Shown here one piece after another: positions 21,385 to 32,128 of a stretch of 64,000 bases of DNA. Source of the DNA: Symsagittifera roscoffensis (lineage: Eukaryota > Xenacoelomorpha > Acoela > Convolutidae); the NCBI RefSeq assembly GCF_963678635.1, contig NC_087066.1:60358875-60422874 (forward strand), written 5' to 3'. The translations under genes and the position numbers were made by a program. Each line of letters begins with the position of its first letter. The stretch's first letter is position 1. Below the pieces are notes generated by a model. The model was not told where the DNA came from. It was given only the letters and a program-made list of their open reading frames with translations, and did no database searches.

Positions 21385-22451
21385 ATGGCAGTGTTCAGTT
21401 GGGTCGCGATGGGTGGTCAGGTGGTGACTCTGATTCTGGGTTCCCTCTCAGTCGTCATGGACAGCTGGTGGCAGTCAGACTTCCCCCTCTCGGCAGGGGG
21501 AGGGAACGACTTTGAGGAGGGGCAGGGGGAGGAGAGCAGAACTGGACTGTGGTACCCCTGCCGCAAGAAGTGCGGTGAGTGCAGAGTGGGGGGGGGGGGT
21601 GGTTGGGAGATTTGGCACTGAAAGAATAAGGATTTAAACTGAAATTCATTACTCATTTTTTTTCAGTTTTTTTACGTTAGCTTTGATTAATACAAACTGC
21701 ATCAAAAATTGATTCAAAATATTCTTCAATTCTTTTTTTGCTTAAATGAAACAAAACCATAAATGCACCATGTTTTCCTACCACTGCCTAAATTAAGGAA
21801 AGATACCGATACTATAGAGTAAATATACCGTTGATATGCTATGTTACGGGCAGACCTAAAAGTTTCCCTCTACGGATTTCAAATTATACAGCAACAATTT
21901 CTGTAGAGGAGACATTACGGGATCTCGGGATCTACCAAGCCTCTGTCCCTAAGCAGTCCATTTTTAACGCAATTGTGCACAAACACTGCTACATGTTTAA
22001 GCTTCATACATTACTTTGTACTACCACTTGTTAGATCATGACATTGAAAATTATGTCTTGCAAGAATGGGGGGGGGGGAGGGGGGGGGGAGGTTGAACAG
22101 ATATAGATAAGCTGCTAATTACTTTATTCTTTTTTTGGGTAGGTTCTGTGATACGAGTGTGGCTGTTTCAAAGACATGATTTTGTGTTTTCCTAATTGCT
22201 TGTTAGGTTCCGTGATAAGAGTGTGGGCATGTGAAAGACTTTTCCTTGTTGTTTGTTAGGTTCCGTGACAAGAGTGCGTTAAAGACTTCCTTGTTTGTTA
22301 GGTTCCGTGATAGTGGTGCGACTGTGCATGAGTGTACAACTGGTGCCCTCTGTGCTCTCCTCCTGTGCCATGATCGCCTTCTGCACCCGCCTCATGAACC
22401 GACACAACCGCTTCCTCCTCAAGTCAGCCACCAACGCATCACTCCTGCAGG
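21385..22451 (+). CDS. Claudin/PMP22-superfamily-like protein, first two exons
   Basis: Exon 1 is 21385-21574, ending at donor GTGAGT; exon 2 is 22302-22451, starting after TTTGTTAG and ending before GTACAC. Both introns are phase 1 and the join is in frame. Exon 1 gives a first membrane segment (WVAMGGQVVTLILGSLSVVM), then DSWW, a Gly/Glu-rich loop and TGLWYPCRKKC. The W...GLW..C...C pattern is the claudin/PMP22/LHFPL extracellular signature, though the Cys spacing (C-x3-C) is shorter than in claudins. Exon 2 gives a second segment (VQLVPSVLSSCAMIAFCTRL). Exons for segments 3 and 4 were not found and may lie in or beyond the N gap. Both exons are clearly GC-richer than their surroundings. 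Such proteins act in cell junctions or membranes. Confidence 0.55.
22138..22325 (+). repeat. Four tandem copies of a splice acceptor/exon-start motif
   Basis: The motif TTGTTAGGTTCCGTGATAAG, or a close variant, occurs at about 22138, 22201, 22252 and 22295. Each copy has a pyrimidine-rich stretch, TAG, and the first ~20 bases of exon 2. Only the last copy leads into the long exon. Using any of the first three would hit an in-frame stop within about 20 codons. Confidence 0.8.
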
Positions 22452-23229
22452 GTACACATAACTACCTAATTCACGCACTGCACGACAATACTCAGGCCGA
22501 TTGCCGAAGTAGTGAACGTAGCGTAGGAGGGGAGCGAAGCAAACATTAGCTAATTGACAATGCCGCATTGTACTGCCTCATATGCGCATTTTTCGTCATT
22601 GTTGCACTGCCTCATATGCTTTTTTTTTTCTTGAATGTACATCGAAATCAGCAATATCATCTGCCTCAGAAGTTATTTCAAATTTAAAAGAGGCATGCAC
22701 ACTGATTAGTCTAAATAAATAACTAAATTTGAGGGGGAGCACGCGAAGAAAACCGCAACTTTTTGGTCATTTTTTTGGTGTTCAAAACGTCATTTTTAAA
22801 TGGTTTTTCAAAAACATGCTTGCGGCGCAGAAAATTTTGGACAAAATGCGGTCTTTATTGTATTTTCAGAGAGCTCAGAAAATCAAATTGTTCGACCTAT
22901 AAAGAAGGTTTACTAAATTTTCAATTTGTTTTTTAAAAACCGACCATCTCACTTAGGAAAACATCTGATCACCCCACTGGTGTTAAATCATACATATTAT
23001 ATGATTTTGTATATTATATGAAATTATTATACCAGGAGAAATTGGGGACAAGAAACTCAGTTTTATTGAAAGATTAAGAGATAGATGACCAAAAGATAGA
23101 TTTAGAAGACTGCTCGTTTATCAAGGGGGGCGTAGCGAAAAACATGTGTGCATTTTAGCATTCTCTAATTACTGTTCCGACCATTTGGAAAATGTAGAGG
23201 AACTTTGTTTTCTGGTGTGCTTTAGTTTT
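22452..23229. other. Intron or intergenic; partial repeats
   Basis: 22570-22620 holds two copies of a CACTGCCTCATATGC-like motif. 22728-22960 is a partial, minus-oriented copy of the CAGGGGCGGATCTAGG family (GCACGCGAAGAAAACCGCAA, then the TGCGGCGCAGAAAATTT core). No coding sequence is seen. Confidence 0.5.
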
Positions 23230-23768
23230 TTGTTCCAACTTTCGATACGAAAGTAACGGAATATTTGTGCTCGGGGTGGGTTTTTTTTCTTCAGACAAAT
23301 TTCGACATTTTAACTAGCCATATTTGACGGAATTTTTAAATATAACTCAAAAGGTATTGTTGAATTCAGCTTAAATTTGAAAAAATATTTCACCTGTGAC
23401 TGTTTTTCGTAAAGTTATGGGGGTTTAAAGATTGCCATTTTGGCCAATTTGGGACAATTAACGCGCGATATAATTCGCGCTATTAATGCGTAAGCGGAAG
23501 TTTATTCCGTCTAAGAAATCGTTCCAAATTGGTTGAAAGAAGCCTATTTGTCATAAATGATTTGTTACAAGGAGAAAAATTTATCATTTTGTAGTTTAAA
23601 TGGCGTGTGGGGGGATGATTTTTGTATAAAATTTCAAATTTTAGACGAAAAAAAAGTTCCTTATATTTTATTACATTTTAGTTTTTTTGTTTTTGTTATT
23701 ACTGCTCCATAAATCTTAAAAGGCAGTGGAAACATTCAGGGTTTCGCCCTTATACGAGCAGTCTTGTT
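23230..23768 (-). mobile_element. HINE-like hairpin-ended repeat, nearly complete
   Basis: Read on the plus strand, it starts TTGTTCCAACTTTCGATACG, contains the palindrome ACTTTCGATACGAAAGT and ends AGGGTTTCGCCCTTATACGA followed by GCAGTCTTGTT. Internal landmarks include AACGCGCGATATAATTCGCG, GGCGTGTGGGGGGATGATTT and ACTGCTCCATAAATCTTAAA. There is no coding frame. Length is about 539 bp. Confidence 0.8.
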
Positions 23769-24037
23769 TTTTTTTTATTTTCCACGCAAAATCAGGTACC
23801 ACAAATAATCATCGAAATCGATTAAATTAAATATTATAATAAAGCGCTTTCAGTCGTGAAACGATTTTTTTAAAATTTTAATTTTTTTTCCAGTGTCAAG
23901 AAAAACCGGTTTGAAATGGAAAACCGGTTTAGATTTGTCGGAATATATTTTGCAATCTTATAATAGCTTTTTTACGCTTAGAAGTCGACACTAAATTGAA
24001 AAAAATAGGTGTTATGCACAGTAACCGGCTATCCTTG

Positions 24038-24572
24038 TTGTTCCTACTTTCGATACGAAAGTAACGGAATATTTGTGCTCGGGTGGGTTTTTTTTTCTTC
24101 AGACAAATTTCGACTTTTTAACTAGCCATTTTTGACGGAATATTTTTATATCATTCGAAAAGTATTGTTGTCCTGAGCTCAAATTTGAAAAGATATATCA
24201 CCTGTGATCATTTTTCGTAGAGTTACGGGGGTTTAAAGATTGCCATTTTGGCCAATTCGGGACAATTAACGCGCGATATATTTCGCGCTATTAACGCGTA
24301 AGCGGAGAGTTAATCCGTCTTAGAAATCGTTCCAAATTGGTTGAAAGAAGCTTAATTGCCATAATTGATTTGTTACAAGGAGCGAAATCTATCCTTTTGT
24401 ACTTTATATGGCGTGTGGGGGATGATTTTTCATAAAAAATTTCAAATTTTAGAATTTTTTTTTTTTCATTTTGTTTTATTTCATTGAATTTTTTAAATGT
24501 TATTGCTGCTCCTTATTCTTAAAAGGCAGTCGGAACACTCAGGGCTTCGCCCTGATACGAGCAGTCTTGTTT
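24038..24572 (-). mobile_element. HINE-like hairpin-ended repeat, most intact copy
   Basis: The plus strand starts TTGTTCCTACTTTCGATACG and ends CAGGGCTTCGCCCTG, ATACGAGCAGTC, TTGTT. It has the AGTCGGAAC segment upstream of the 3' hairpin, which is complementary to the GTTCCGACT found at the 5' end of sister copies. It is noncoding and lies 270 bp from the preceding copy, in the same orientation. Confidence 0.85.
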
Positions 24573-24618
24573 TAATTATGTGTTCATTGAATCGAAAATG
24601 TGTTCATTGTATTGTTGT

Positions 24619-25014
24619 CTTTAGCTCAAATTTACAAAATATTTCACTGGTGATCAGTTATAAGTGTTAAAAAATTGCCAATTTGGTCGATTTGGGATAA
24701 TTGACTCGCGATATATTTTGTGCTATTAACGCGTAAACGGAGATTTAATCCGCTTTGGAAATCGTTCCAATTTGAAGTGAGGCATGCCCTTTGGTCTATT
24801 TAATACGTTGCTATTTGTTTGGTTTTTGTTTTTTTTTTCTTAGAAGATGGGGATGATTTAACAGATAAACCTGAATAAAAACTTGAAATGTTTTCTTTTT
24901 TCGAAAATTTTTTCAAATTCTTTATTTTAAACTACTCAATAGAAAAAAAATGCAGTCGATACATTCAGGGTTTTGCCCTGATACGAACAGTTTTTTGAAC
25001 TGGACAGTCTTGTT
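24619..25014 (-). mobile_element. HINE-like hairpin-ended repeat, 5'-truncated
   Basis: It begins at the family's internal GTATTGTTGTCTTTAGCTC and ends with TTTTGCCCTGATACGAACAG plus a second CAGTCTTGTT. The 5' hairpin is missing. It is the third same-orientation copy in 1.8 kb, so this is a local cluster. Confidence 0.7.
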
Positions 25015-26489
25015 GAAGCAGTCTAGATGAATCGAGTGCATAGCCAAACTAAATCGGCATTTTCAAACCAACGGAACCAGTTTTTTTTTGGTATAATGTA
25101 TCTAGTTGATAGCCAAAAATTGTCTGAGTAAAAAAACCGATCTAAGCATAAATGTTTCTTAGAAGATCGGAAACAAAAAGCAAGAGAAGAAGACTAGCCA
25201 GTTTGCTGTGCAAGGAAACAAAGCTCCAATTTAATATATCTTTGCAAAATTAAGTTCTGAGTGGGAAAGGCCTTAGTATAGGCTTCGGGAGGTTAAATAC
25301 AGCTAAATTAATGGGAAAAAATAATCATGCTCTTGGTAGATAATAATAAAGCATTCGTCGAAGTGACGAGCGACTCTTCTGTCTAAATTTGTCCAAAAAC
25401 AATATTTCAAAATTTTTGGAATCCCGACAGCCAGGGTTTTTTTATGATATAACTTCCGGAGCCCAAACTATATATCTAAATTTTTCCAAAAAGCAAAAGT
25501 CAGAATTTTTGAACTTTCTAGAATCACGATGACAGAGCTTCTTTTTCATGATTTCATGATCAGTAGCTGCTTCAGGGGAAGAATTGACAGCCTCGGGGCC
25601 CTTCAGCTAACAGATGCCCTCGCCAACCAAACTTTTCACCTTTGTTTACCATTTTANNNNNNNNNNNNNNNNNNNNNNNNNNNNNNNNNNNNNNNNNNNN
25701 NNNNNNNNNNNNNNNNNNNNNNNNNNNNNNNNNNNNNNNNNNNNNNNNNNNNNNNNNNNNNNNNNNNNNNNNNNNNNNNNNNNNNNNNNNNNNNNNNNNN
25801 NNNNNNNNNNNNNNNNNNNNNNNNNNNNNNNNNNNNNNNNNNNNNNNNNNNNNNNNTCGATTTGAACATTTGTTCAAAATTAAAATCTATTTCAAGCTTT
25901 TTATTGATACTTGAAACATTCATTTAATGCTCTTGATTTGTTTGATAATGTTATTTGTTTATTCTGATGTTTAATTATCATTAATTAATGATGTCTGGTC
26001 TTCAATAAATTTTTTTCAGATACTTAATTTTTTTTCTGATAAGTTTCGAAACCCTATTAAATGCTTTTCATCTTTTTGTTGACCCGATTTAAATTAAAAC
26101 GCGCGAAGTTTTTCCCAACAAGGCTGATTTTGCTGATCAAAAATCGTACGAAACAAACTGGAAAAGAATCGAAAAGGTAATGGTTTTCAATTTTTGAACA
26201 ACTTGTCGCCTCTGCTAATTGAAAAATTCCAAAAACGGATATGTAGTGTACCACTTCAAATCAATCGTTAAAAAGCATTAGTTAATTACTGAATGCAAGC
26301 ACGCATCAGAGATTGGTACCGCGACAACTGGCAACAAAAGACAGCTCGTAACAAGTAGAGCTGGCAAGTTTTAAGGAAATCGACAACTCGCAAAGCTTCA
26401 AAATCACTTATTAACTGACCAAGTTTGGTTTAAGGTTACAAATAACCGGCTCTAAATTTTGTAAAAAACACTTTTTTTGCAGTCAAGCT
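25015..26489. other. Noncoding stretch around an assembly gap
   Basis: Bases 25657-25856 are 200 N, a gap of unknown true size. A GC-rich patch lies just before it (25570-25640), which could be the edge of an exon or repeat cut by the gap. No gene is recognised on either side. Translations across the gap are meaningless. Confidence 0.7.
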
Positions 26490-26885
26490 TGCAATATATT
26501 GGTGCAAAAATACCAAACTTAACTTTGTGTATTTTTAACTTGACAATCAAAAAATAAACAGAGTCTTTGCACTCGGTGTGATTCTTCCTTTCTCTGGGTA
26601 AAATATGACTTCTAACTAATAGATAGCTTAAAAAAACAATGTAGTATTGAAATTGCTCTTTCATTACAAATTTTTTCAACTATTACAAACTTTTTATGTA
26701 TTCTTTGATATGAAATTTGAATGAGCAGTTTCAGTTCTACAATGATTTTTCTAAGTTGACTATTAGTTAGAAGTCATATTTTAACCAGAGAAAAAAATCA
26801 CACCGAGCACAAAAATTCCGTCACTTTTTTTACTTTGAATTTAAAAATACACAAAATTAGGTTTGGCGCATTGGCGCATTGGCAT
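26490..26885. repeat. Long palindrome, ~395 bp
   Basis: The arms at about 26555-26635 and 26735-26825 are inverted copies (ATATGACTTCTAACTAATAG; TCACACCGAGCACAAA and its complement), and weaker pairing extends to both ends. The centre is near 26690. It is noncoding, a probable foldback or MITE. Confidence 0.75.
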
Positions 26886-26952
26886 GGATTTGACTCATCA
26901 ATAATTTAAAAAAGAAATAGTGCTATAGTGAAGTTATTTTGCCTTCTACAGC

Positions 26953-27242
26953 TTTTAACAAATTTATCGGACAACGTGCTAAGTTTTTGAAATAATTGTG
27001 ACCTTGAGACAGTGAAATGGCGTTAAAATTGCAATCGATTTTTCAAAACTGCTTTCGAACTGACAAATGAGCAATGCAAAACGATTGCGTTTTTTCGGAA
27101 AATTTCTTTGTTGGCGTTTTCCAAGAGCTCAGAAAAAAAAACTTTTTCCTTAAACAACAATTTGCCATGTAATACTTTAAAGTTTTTGCCATTTAATTTT
27201 TATTTAATAATTTTAATACGTTGTCCGATAAATTTGTTAAAA
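26953..27242. repeat. Perfect 25-bp inverted repeat pair, 290 bp
   Basis: 26953-26977 and 27218-27242 are exact reverse complements, including AACAAATTTATCGGACAACG. About 240 bp of AT-rich noncoding DNA lies between. This suggests a short TIR element, although target duplications are not clear and the match barely extends outward. Confidence 0.75.
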
Positions 27243-28600
27243 TCTATTACTACGCTTTTGAAATTGATCTGTTTTGCTCCCAATTCAAAAGATTGTGTCG
27301 GGTTATTTGTTAACTGCTAAACTCTCAAGTGGAATGTTTTTATACCCGATGAAAACTATTGATGTCATCCGTTATTGCAGTAAGAATGAAGTTTTTCCGA
27401 GTTGAGGGTTAAAAATTGCAATTCAGTTTTCCATTAACAAGTATTCAAAGTATTCGGGGAAATAATCCGGCTCAAGTTTACTTCTAAAATGAAATGGATA
27501 AGATACGCTGTTGATGTTTTGGCCGTTTTCTATGTTCAAGCAACTTTCAAACCTTTTTTAATCAAAAAACCAAATTAGACCCAACTTTAAGTCAATATTT
27601 AAATAATAAGACAGTTGTTTTTAATCTGGCTTCCTGAAATTTGGAATCAGTTAGAAAAAAATATATTTAATTTTCCTCTCTCTTCATTCTATCAACCGCA
27701 AAAATAAAATGCTAATTCTGCCGCTTATCAATTTAGATATACTTTGTATAGTTTTTAGAAGCCATATCTCTGAAAAGGCTCAGAAAGAGCGATCGCGCAT
27801 CTTCAGTTAGACGTTAAACACCTTCATCGCCCACTTGAACACTTTCAATTAGTTTATTATTTTTTAATCACGCGCCAGTTTATTCTCCAAAAAGGGTGAC
27901 TAAAATTTACATAAAAGTCCAAAAAACTGTTGAAAACTGAATTATGAAAATGACCGACTGAACCACAAATTCAACCGGCTTCTTCCGTCTCAAATGAAGA
28001 AAAATGTACTATTAAGTACACTATTTAGGCCATGGAACCATTTTTTATTCAAACTTGATTTCCTCGAAGCAATAAGAGCTGTTTTACTTGAGGCAATGTT
28101 CGCCCAACAGAAAATCGAACAAAAATTGTTAAAAATACAAGGAGGTTTTTTCAATCAAATTGCAGTAAAAACACAAAAACGATTTTTTCCGAAGAAAGGT
28201 AAAATTGCGAATTGAAAAAAAAATCGAGTTTAAGTAGGTAAAAGTTCAAAATTCCAAAAATGACTCAATTTACTCAATTTTCTTAAAAATAATTATTTTG
28301 AACTAAATCTTTTTTTCGTACTCTCTACATGCGCTATGTTGTTCTTTAAGCAGTTACAACTGAGTTTTATCAAAGCTGGACAGCCCTGATGGTGCTCTAT
28401 TATGGCTATAAAGTTATTGCTGTCGGTAATGAAGGAAATCTGTATCTTAAAACTAATCATTTATGGTTCTTTTGAACTCATGTCACAAACCTCATTTTTC
28501 TTCAAGAAGCTCAAGAAAATATTAAATATGGACTATTTTTTTCAATTGCTCGTTTCTTGGAGACTAACAATTAGATTTAAAGTAAATTGAAAATGTAGAT
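27243..28600. other. Noncoding stretch
   Basis: No repeat family is recognised. The 73-codon frame 27994-28215 starts with ATG and is lysine- and leucine-rich, but it resembles no family and is no longer than chance frames in this window. Confidence 0.4.
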
Positions 28601-28635
28601 TAGAGAAGGTCGTTATCAAATCTACAAGGTCTCGG

Positions 28636-29082
28636 CTAATTGGTAGGCCGTCTTTGGCTTAGTCTTTTCATTAAGACCGAAAACATCGGATACCTATTGC
28701 CGCTGAATGGCTGATTGGTCCTTAGCTGAAAATACCAATGATTATTTCCCTTTTTTACAGCGGTTGATTTTTTCCCTCGGTTTCCGACCGTTCCTATGTC
28801 CATATGAGGAATGATCCCGCCGCTGGATACCAAGTTGCGTGAGAACTGGATCCCGACGAGTCGACTGCTTCCAGACCCCTTTTGTGCAGCCGGATCTGTT
28901 CCCTTCGTTGTACTTGCAGCCTCAATACCATTCCTTTTAAAAGTCCTTCCAGGAAACAGTTGATTGAACGGGACAAAAGTTCGTTCATCTCTTCGTGCTA
29001 GATGGAATGTTGCTTCTTGAAATAGTATTAATTGGAGAATTACCACATATTTAATGTGCCCAGTGTAGAGGTGCATTTTCAT
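28636..29082 (-). CDS. Candidate small secreted protein, unknown
   Basis: A minus-strand frame starts at ATG (29082-29080) and runs 148 codons. The start MKMHLYTGHIKYVVILQLIL followed by FQEATFHLA could be a signal peptide or a membrane anchor. After it come a dibasic site (ARRDER), a Gly/Ser/Thr-rich middle (EAASTTKGTDPAAQKGSGSS) and a basic end with MKRLSQRRPTN. It is GC-richer than its flanks and among the longest frames outside repeats. A prepropeptide or secreted protein is possible. A single-exon host gene or a chance frame cannot be told apart here. Confidence 0.35.
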   Translation of the reverse strand: MKMHLYTGHIKYVVILQLILFQEATFHLARRDERTFVPFNQLFPGRTFKRNGIEAASTTKGTDPAAQKGSGSSRLVGIQFSRNLVSSGGIIPHMDIGTVGNRGKKSTAVKKGNNHWYFQLRTNQPFSGNRYPMFSVLMKRLSQRRPTN

Positions 29083-29138
29083 CACAGAGTTTTCCTCTTT
29101 TTCTCTACTGAAGATCTTCTACAGAAAACACAGAAGAT

Positions 29139-29610
29139 AACAAGACTGCTCGTATCAGGGCGAAGCCCTAAAGCTTCCGACTGCCTTTTAAGGTTTATGG
29201 AGGAGTAAAAACATTAAAAAATTAAATGTGATAAAACAAGATGAATTTTTTTTTCTAAAATTTGAAATTTTTAAATGAAAATCATCCCCCCACACGCCAT
29301 ACAAAGTATAAAAGGATAGGTTTTGCTCCTGGTAACAAACCAATCATGGAAATTAGGCTTCTTTCAACCAATTTGGAATGATTTCTAAGACGGATTAAAT
29401 TTCCGCTTACGCATTAATAGCGCGAAATATATTGCGCGTTAATTGTCCAAAATTGGCCAAAATGGCAGTCTTTAAAGCCTCATAACTTTACGAAAAATAA
29501 TCACAGGTGAAATATCTTTTCAAATTTAAGCTCAGGACAACAATACCTTTTGAATGATATTTAAAAAATCCGTCAAAAATGGCTAGTTAAAAAGTCTAAA
29601 TCGGAACAAT
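29139..29610 (+). mobile_element. HINE-like hairpin-ended repeat
   Basis: It starts AACAAGACTGCTCGTATCAG, then has the hairpin CAGGGCGAAGCCCT and TTCCGACTGCCTTTTAAGG. It contains CCCCCCACACGCCATACAAA, TTCCGCTTACGCATTAA and TTTAAGCTCAGGACAACA. It ends AAATCGGAACAAT, so the outer palindrome is truncated. Confidence 0.8.
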
Positions 29611-30052
29611 AAATTATGAAACTAACGAGGTGCAACACAACATTTGAAAAATTTTTCAAAGAAAAACGAGCATTATGAGTTTTACCCCATCTGTTTCTGC
29701 ATATAAATATACAAGGTGTTTTTAAAGCACGTTTGTAATGATTATTTGCTCATAACACTTATACTTAAGTTTTTAAAACAATTTGTTGCGATAGGCAGCA
29801 AAAATTCGTAGAATTTTGATGATACATTTCATAAAGTTGGATTTGTTTCAATTCAAGGTTTTTTGCGTTTTATCGAGTTTTCATGGCTTTTTAAGCTCAT
29901 CAAGCGTTTACAGTACTGTAATCATAAATGTCAGTGCTATTTCAAATAACCGGCGAAATCGAAAAAAAAAAACAGAAAACTTCAAACATGTTTTTTAAAA
30001 CCAGTCAGTCAATTTGATTTAGTCCAAAAGTAAGCTGTAAATAGGTGACTAA

Positions 30053-30565
30053 TTGTTCCGACTTTCGATACGAAAGTAACGGAAAATTTGTGCTTGGGGT
30101 GGGTTTTTTCTTCAGACAAATTTCCACTTTTTTTAGCCATTTTTGACGGAATTTTTTTAATATCATTCAAAAGGTATTGTTGTCTTGAGCTTAAATTTGA
30201 AAAAATATTTCGCCAATGATCATTTTTCGTGAAGTTATGGGGGTTTAGAGATTACCATTTTAACCAATTTAGGACAATTAACGCGCGATATATTTCGCGC
30301 TATTAACGCGTAAGCTGAGATTTATTCCCTCTTAGAAATCGTTCCAAATCGGTTGAAAGAAGCTTATTTGCCATAATTAAATTGTTACAATGAGCAAAAT
30401 CTATTCTTTTGTACTTTATGTGGCGTGTGGGGGTATGATTTCATAAAAAAAATTCAAGTATTAGGAAAAAAAATTTCAATTTTTTTTAAATTTAATTTAA
30501 TTTTTTTTATGTCACTACTACTCCATAAACCTTAAAAGGCAGTCCGAACATTCAGGGCTTCACTT
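30053..30565 (-). mobile_element. HINE-like hairpin-ended repeat, 3' end broken
   Basis: The plus strand starts TTGTTCCGACTTTCGATACG with an intact ACTTTCGATACGAAAGT palindrome. It ends at CATTCAGGGCTTCA, where the 3' hairpin is interrupted. A partial second copy (30570-30790) follows directly, containing GGCGTGTGGAAGGATGATTT and ending GATACGAGCAACC. Confidence 0.8.
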
Positions 30566-30790
30566 TGAATGTTTATATGGCGTGTGGAAGGATGATTTTC
30601 AAAACAATGACGTGAGAGGGGATGATTTTATATGGTTTGGTGGGATGATTTTCACAAAAAATTTCAAATTTTAGAAAGAAAAATTTCATTTTATTCTACT
30701 AAATTTATAATTTTTATGTTAGCACTGATCCATAAACCTTAAAAGGCAGTCAAAACATTCAGGATATTGCCCTGATACGAGCAACCTAGT

Positions 30791-31605
30791 TGGCTTTACT
30801 TTAAAGCAGCACTGTATAAACTTGAAAATGCAGTGAAAACTCACTGAACTGTATACCGTGAACAAAGTCATGAACAAAAAAAATACAACTTGAAGCGTAA
30901 ACAAAGCGAACATAGTGTAAACAACAACCTTATTGAATAAATCAGATTTCGAGTCCACAATTTAGCAATAAGGCCGCGAAAAGGGCAAAAAACGACAGAT
31001 TTAGGGCATGGATTTATTCGATAAAGTCGTAAAATGCTCAAAATAATCTTTAAAATTAAAAACTATGACTCTAAGGAAACTGAAATTGGTAGAAATTTAA
31101 GTTAAAAATTGATAAATAGAAAATCTGAAGTTCCAATTTTTCCAGAAAAAATTGTATTCATTTTGAGAGGGAAGAAAATATTCTTTTTGTCAAACTTCAT
31201 CTATATTTTTAATAATTTTTATTAAATAATGAAACTAAAAATTAATAATAAAGCACTCTGACGGATTTTTTGAAACTGTTCTTAACGGAATTTTTTTGTA
31301 CACGTCAGAAGACACTGAGTTCAAAACTAAGAATTTTTTTATAAATGATGAAATTGACAATTTTAGTGTGATTAACACTTTGTTCTATAACGTGTAAGTG
31401 GCAATATAATCTGACTCATAAAGGATTGCATTTCAAATTGAAGTTATTGGTCTCATCAAAACCTTGCAAAATACATCACGCTGTAAACTACGTTGCTCAT
31501 TAGGGGAAGATTTTATTGAAAAACGTTCAAAAAACTTCGGGTTTTCTAAGAATAGCTTTAGCTTTCGATCAAAAAATTCTCCGTACATGTTAAAAAAAAA
31601 GTCGA
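30791..31605. other. Noncoding stretch
   Basis: No gene or known repeat. The 79-codon minus frame at 30719-30958 overlaps the repeat edge and is not supported. Confidence 0.4.
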
Positions 31606-32128
31606 AACAAGACTGCTCCTATTAAGGCGAAGCCCAGAATGTTCAGATTGCCTTTCAAGGTATATGGAGCAAAAATTAACATAAAAAAGTTTAATCTAAT
31701 AAAATAAAATGAAAAAAAAATTAAAAGTTGAGATTTTTTTTTGAAAATCATCCCCACACGCCATATAGAATACAAAGTGATAAATTTCTCTCCTAGTAAC
31801 AAATCAATTATGGCAAATATATCGCGCATTAATTGTAACAATTTGGCCAAATTGGCAATCTCTAAACCCCGACAATTATGGCAACTATATCGCGCGTTAA
31901 TTGTCCCAATTTGGCCAAATTGGCAATCTCTAAACCCCGATAACTTTACGAAAAACTATCACAGGTAAAATATTCTTTCAAATTTAAGCTTAAGACAACA
32001 ATACCTTTAAAATGATATAAAACGGTTCTGTCAAAAATGGCTACTTAAAAAGTCGAAATTTGTCTGAAGAAAAAAACCCACCCAGAGAACAAATGTTCCG
32101 TTACTTTCGTTACGAAAGTCGGAACAAC
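31606..32128 (+). mobile_element. HINE-like repeat with an internal 68-bp duplication
   Basis: It starts AACAAGACTGCTCCTATTAA and ends CGTTACTTTCGTTACGAAAG, TCGGAACAA. Inside, 31805-31872 is tandemly repeated at 31873-31940 (both have CAATTATGGCAA, ATCGCGC and GGCCAAATTGGCAATCTC), a duplication not seen in other copies. Confidence 0.8.

Noticed and set aside
25529-25927. Frames spanning the N block
   Set aside because: They consist largely of unknown residues across an assembly gap.
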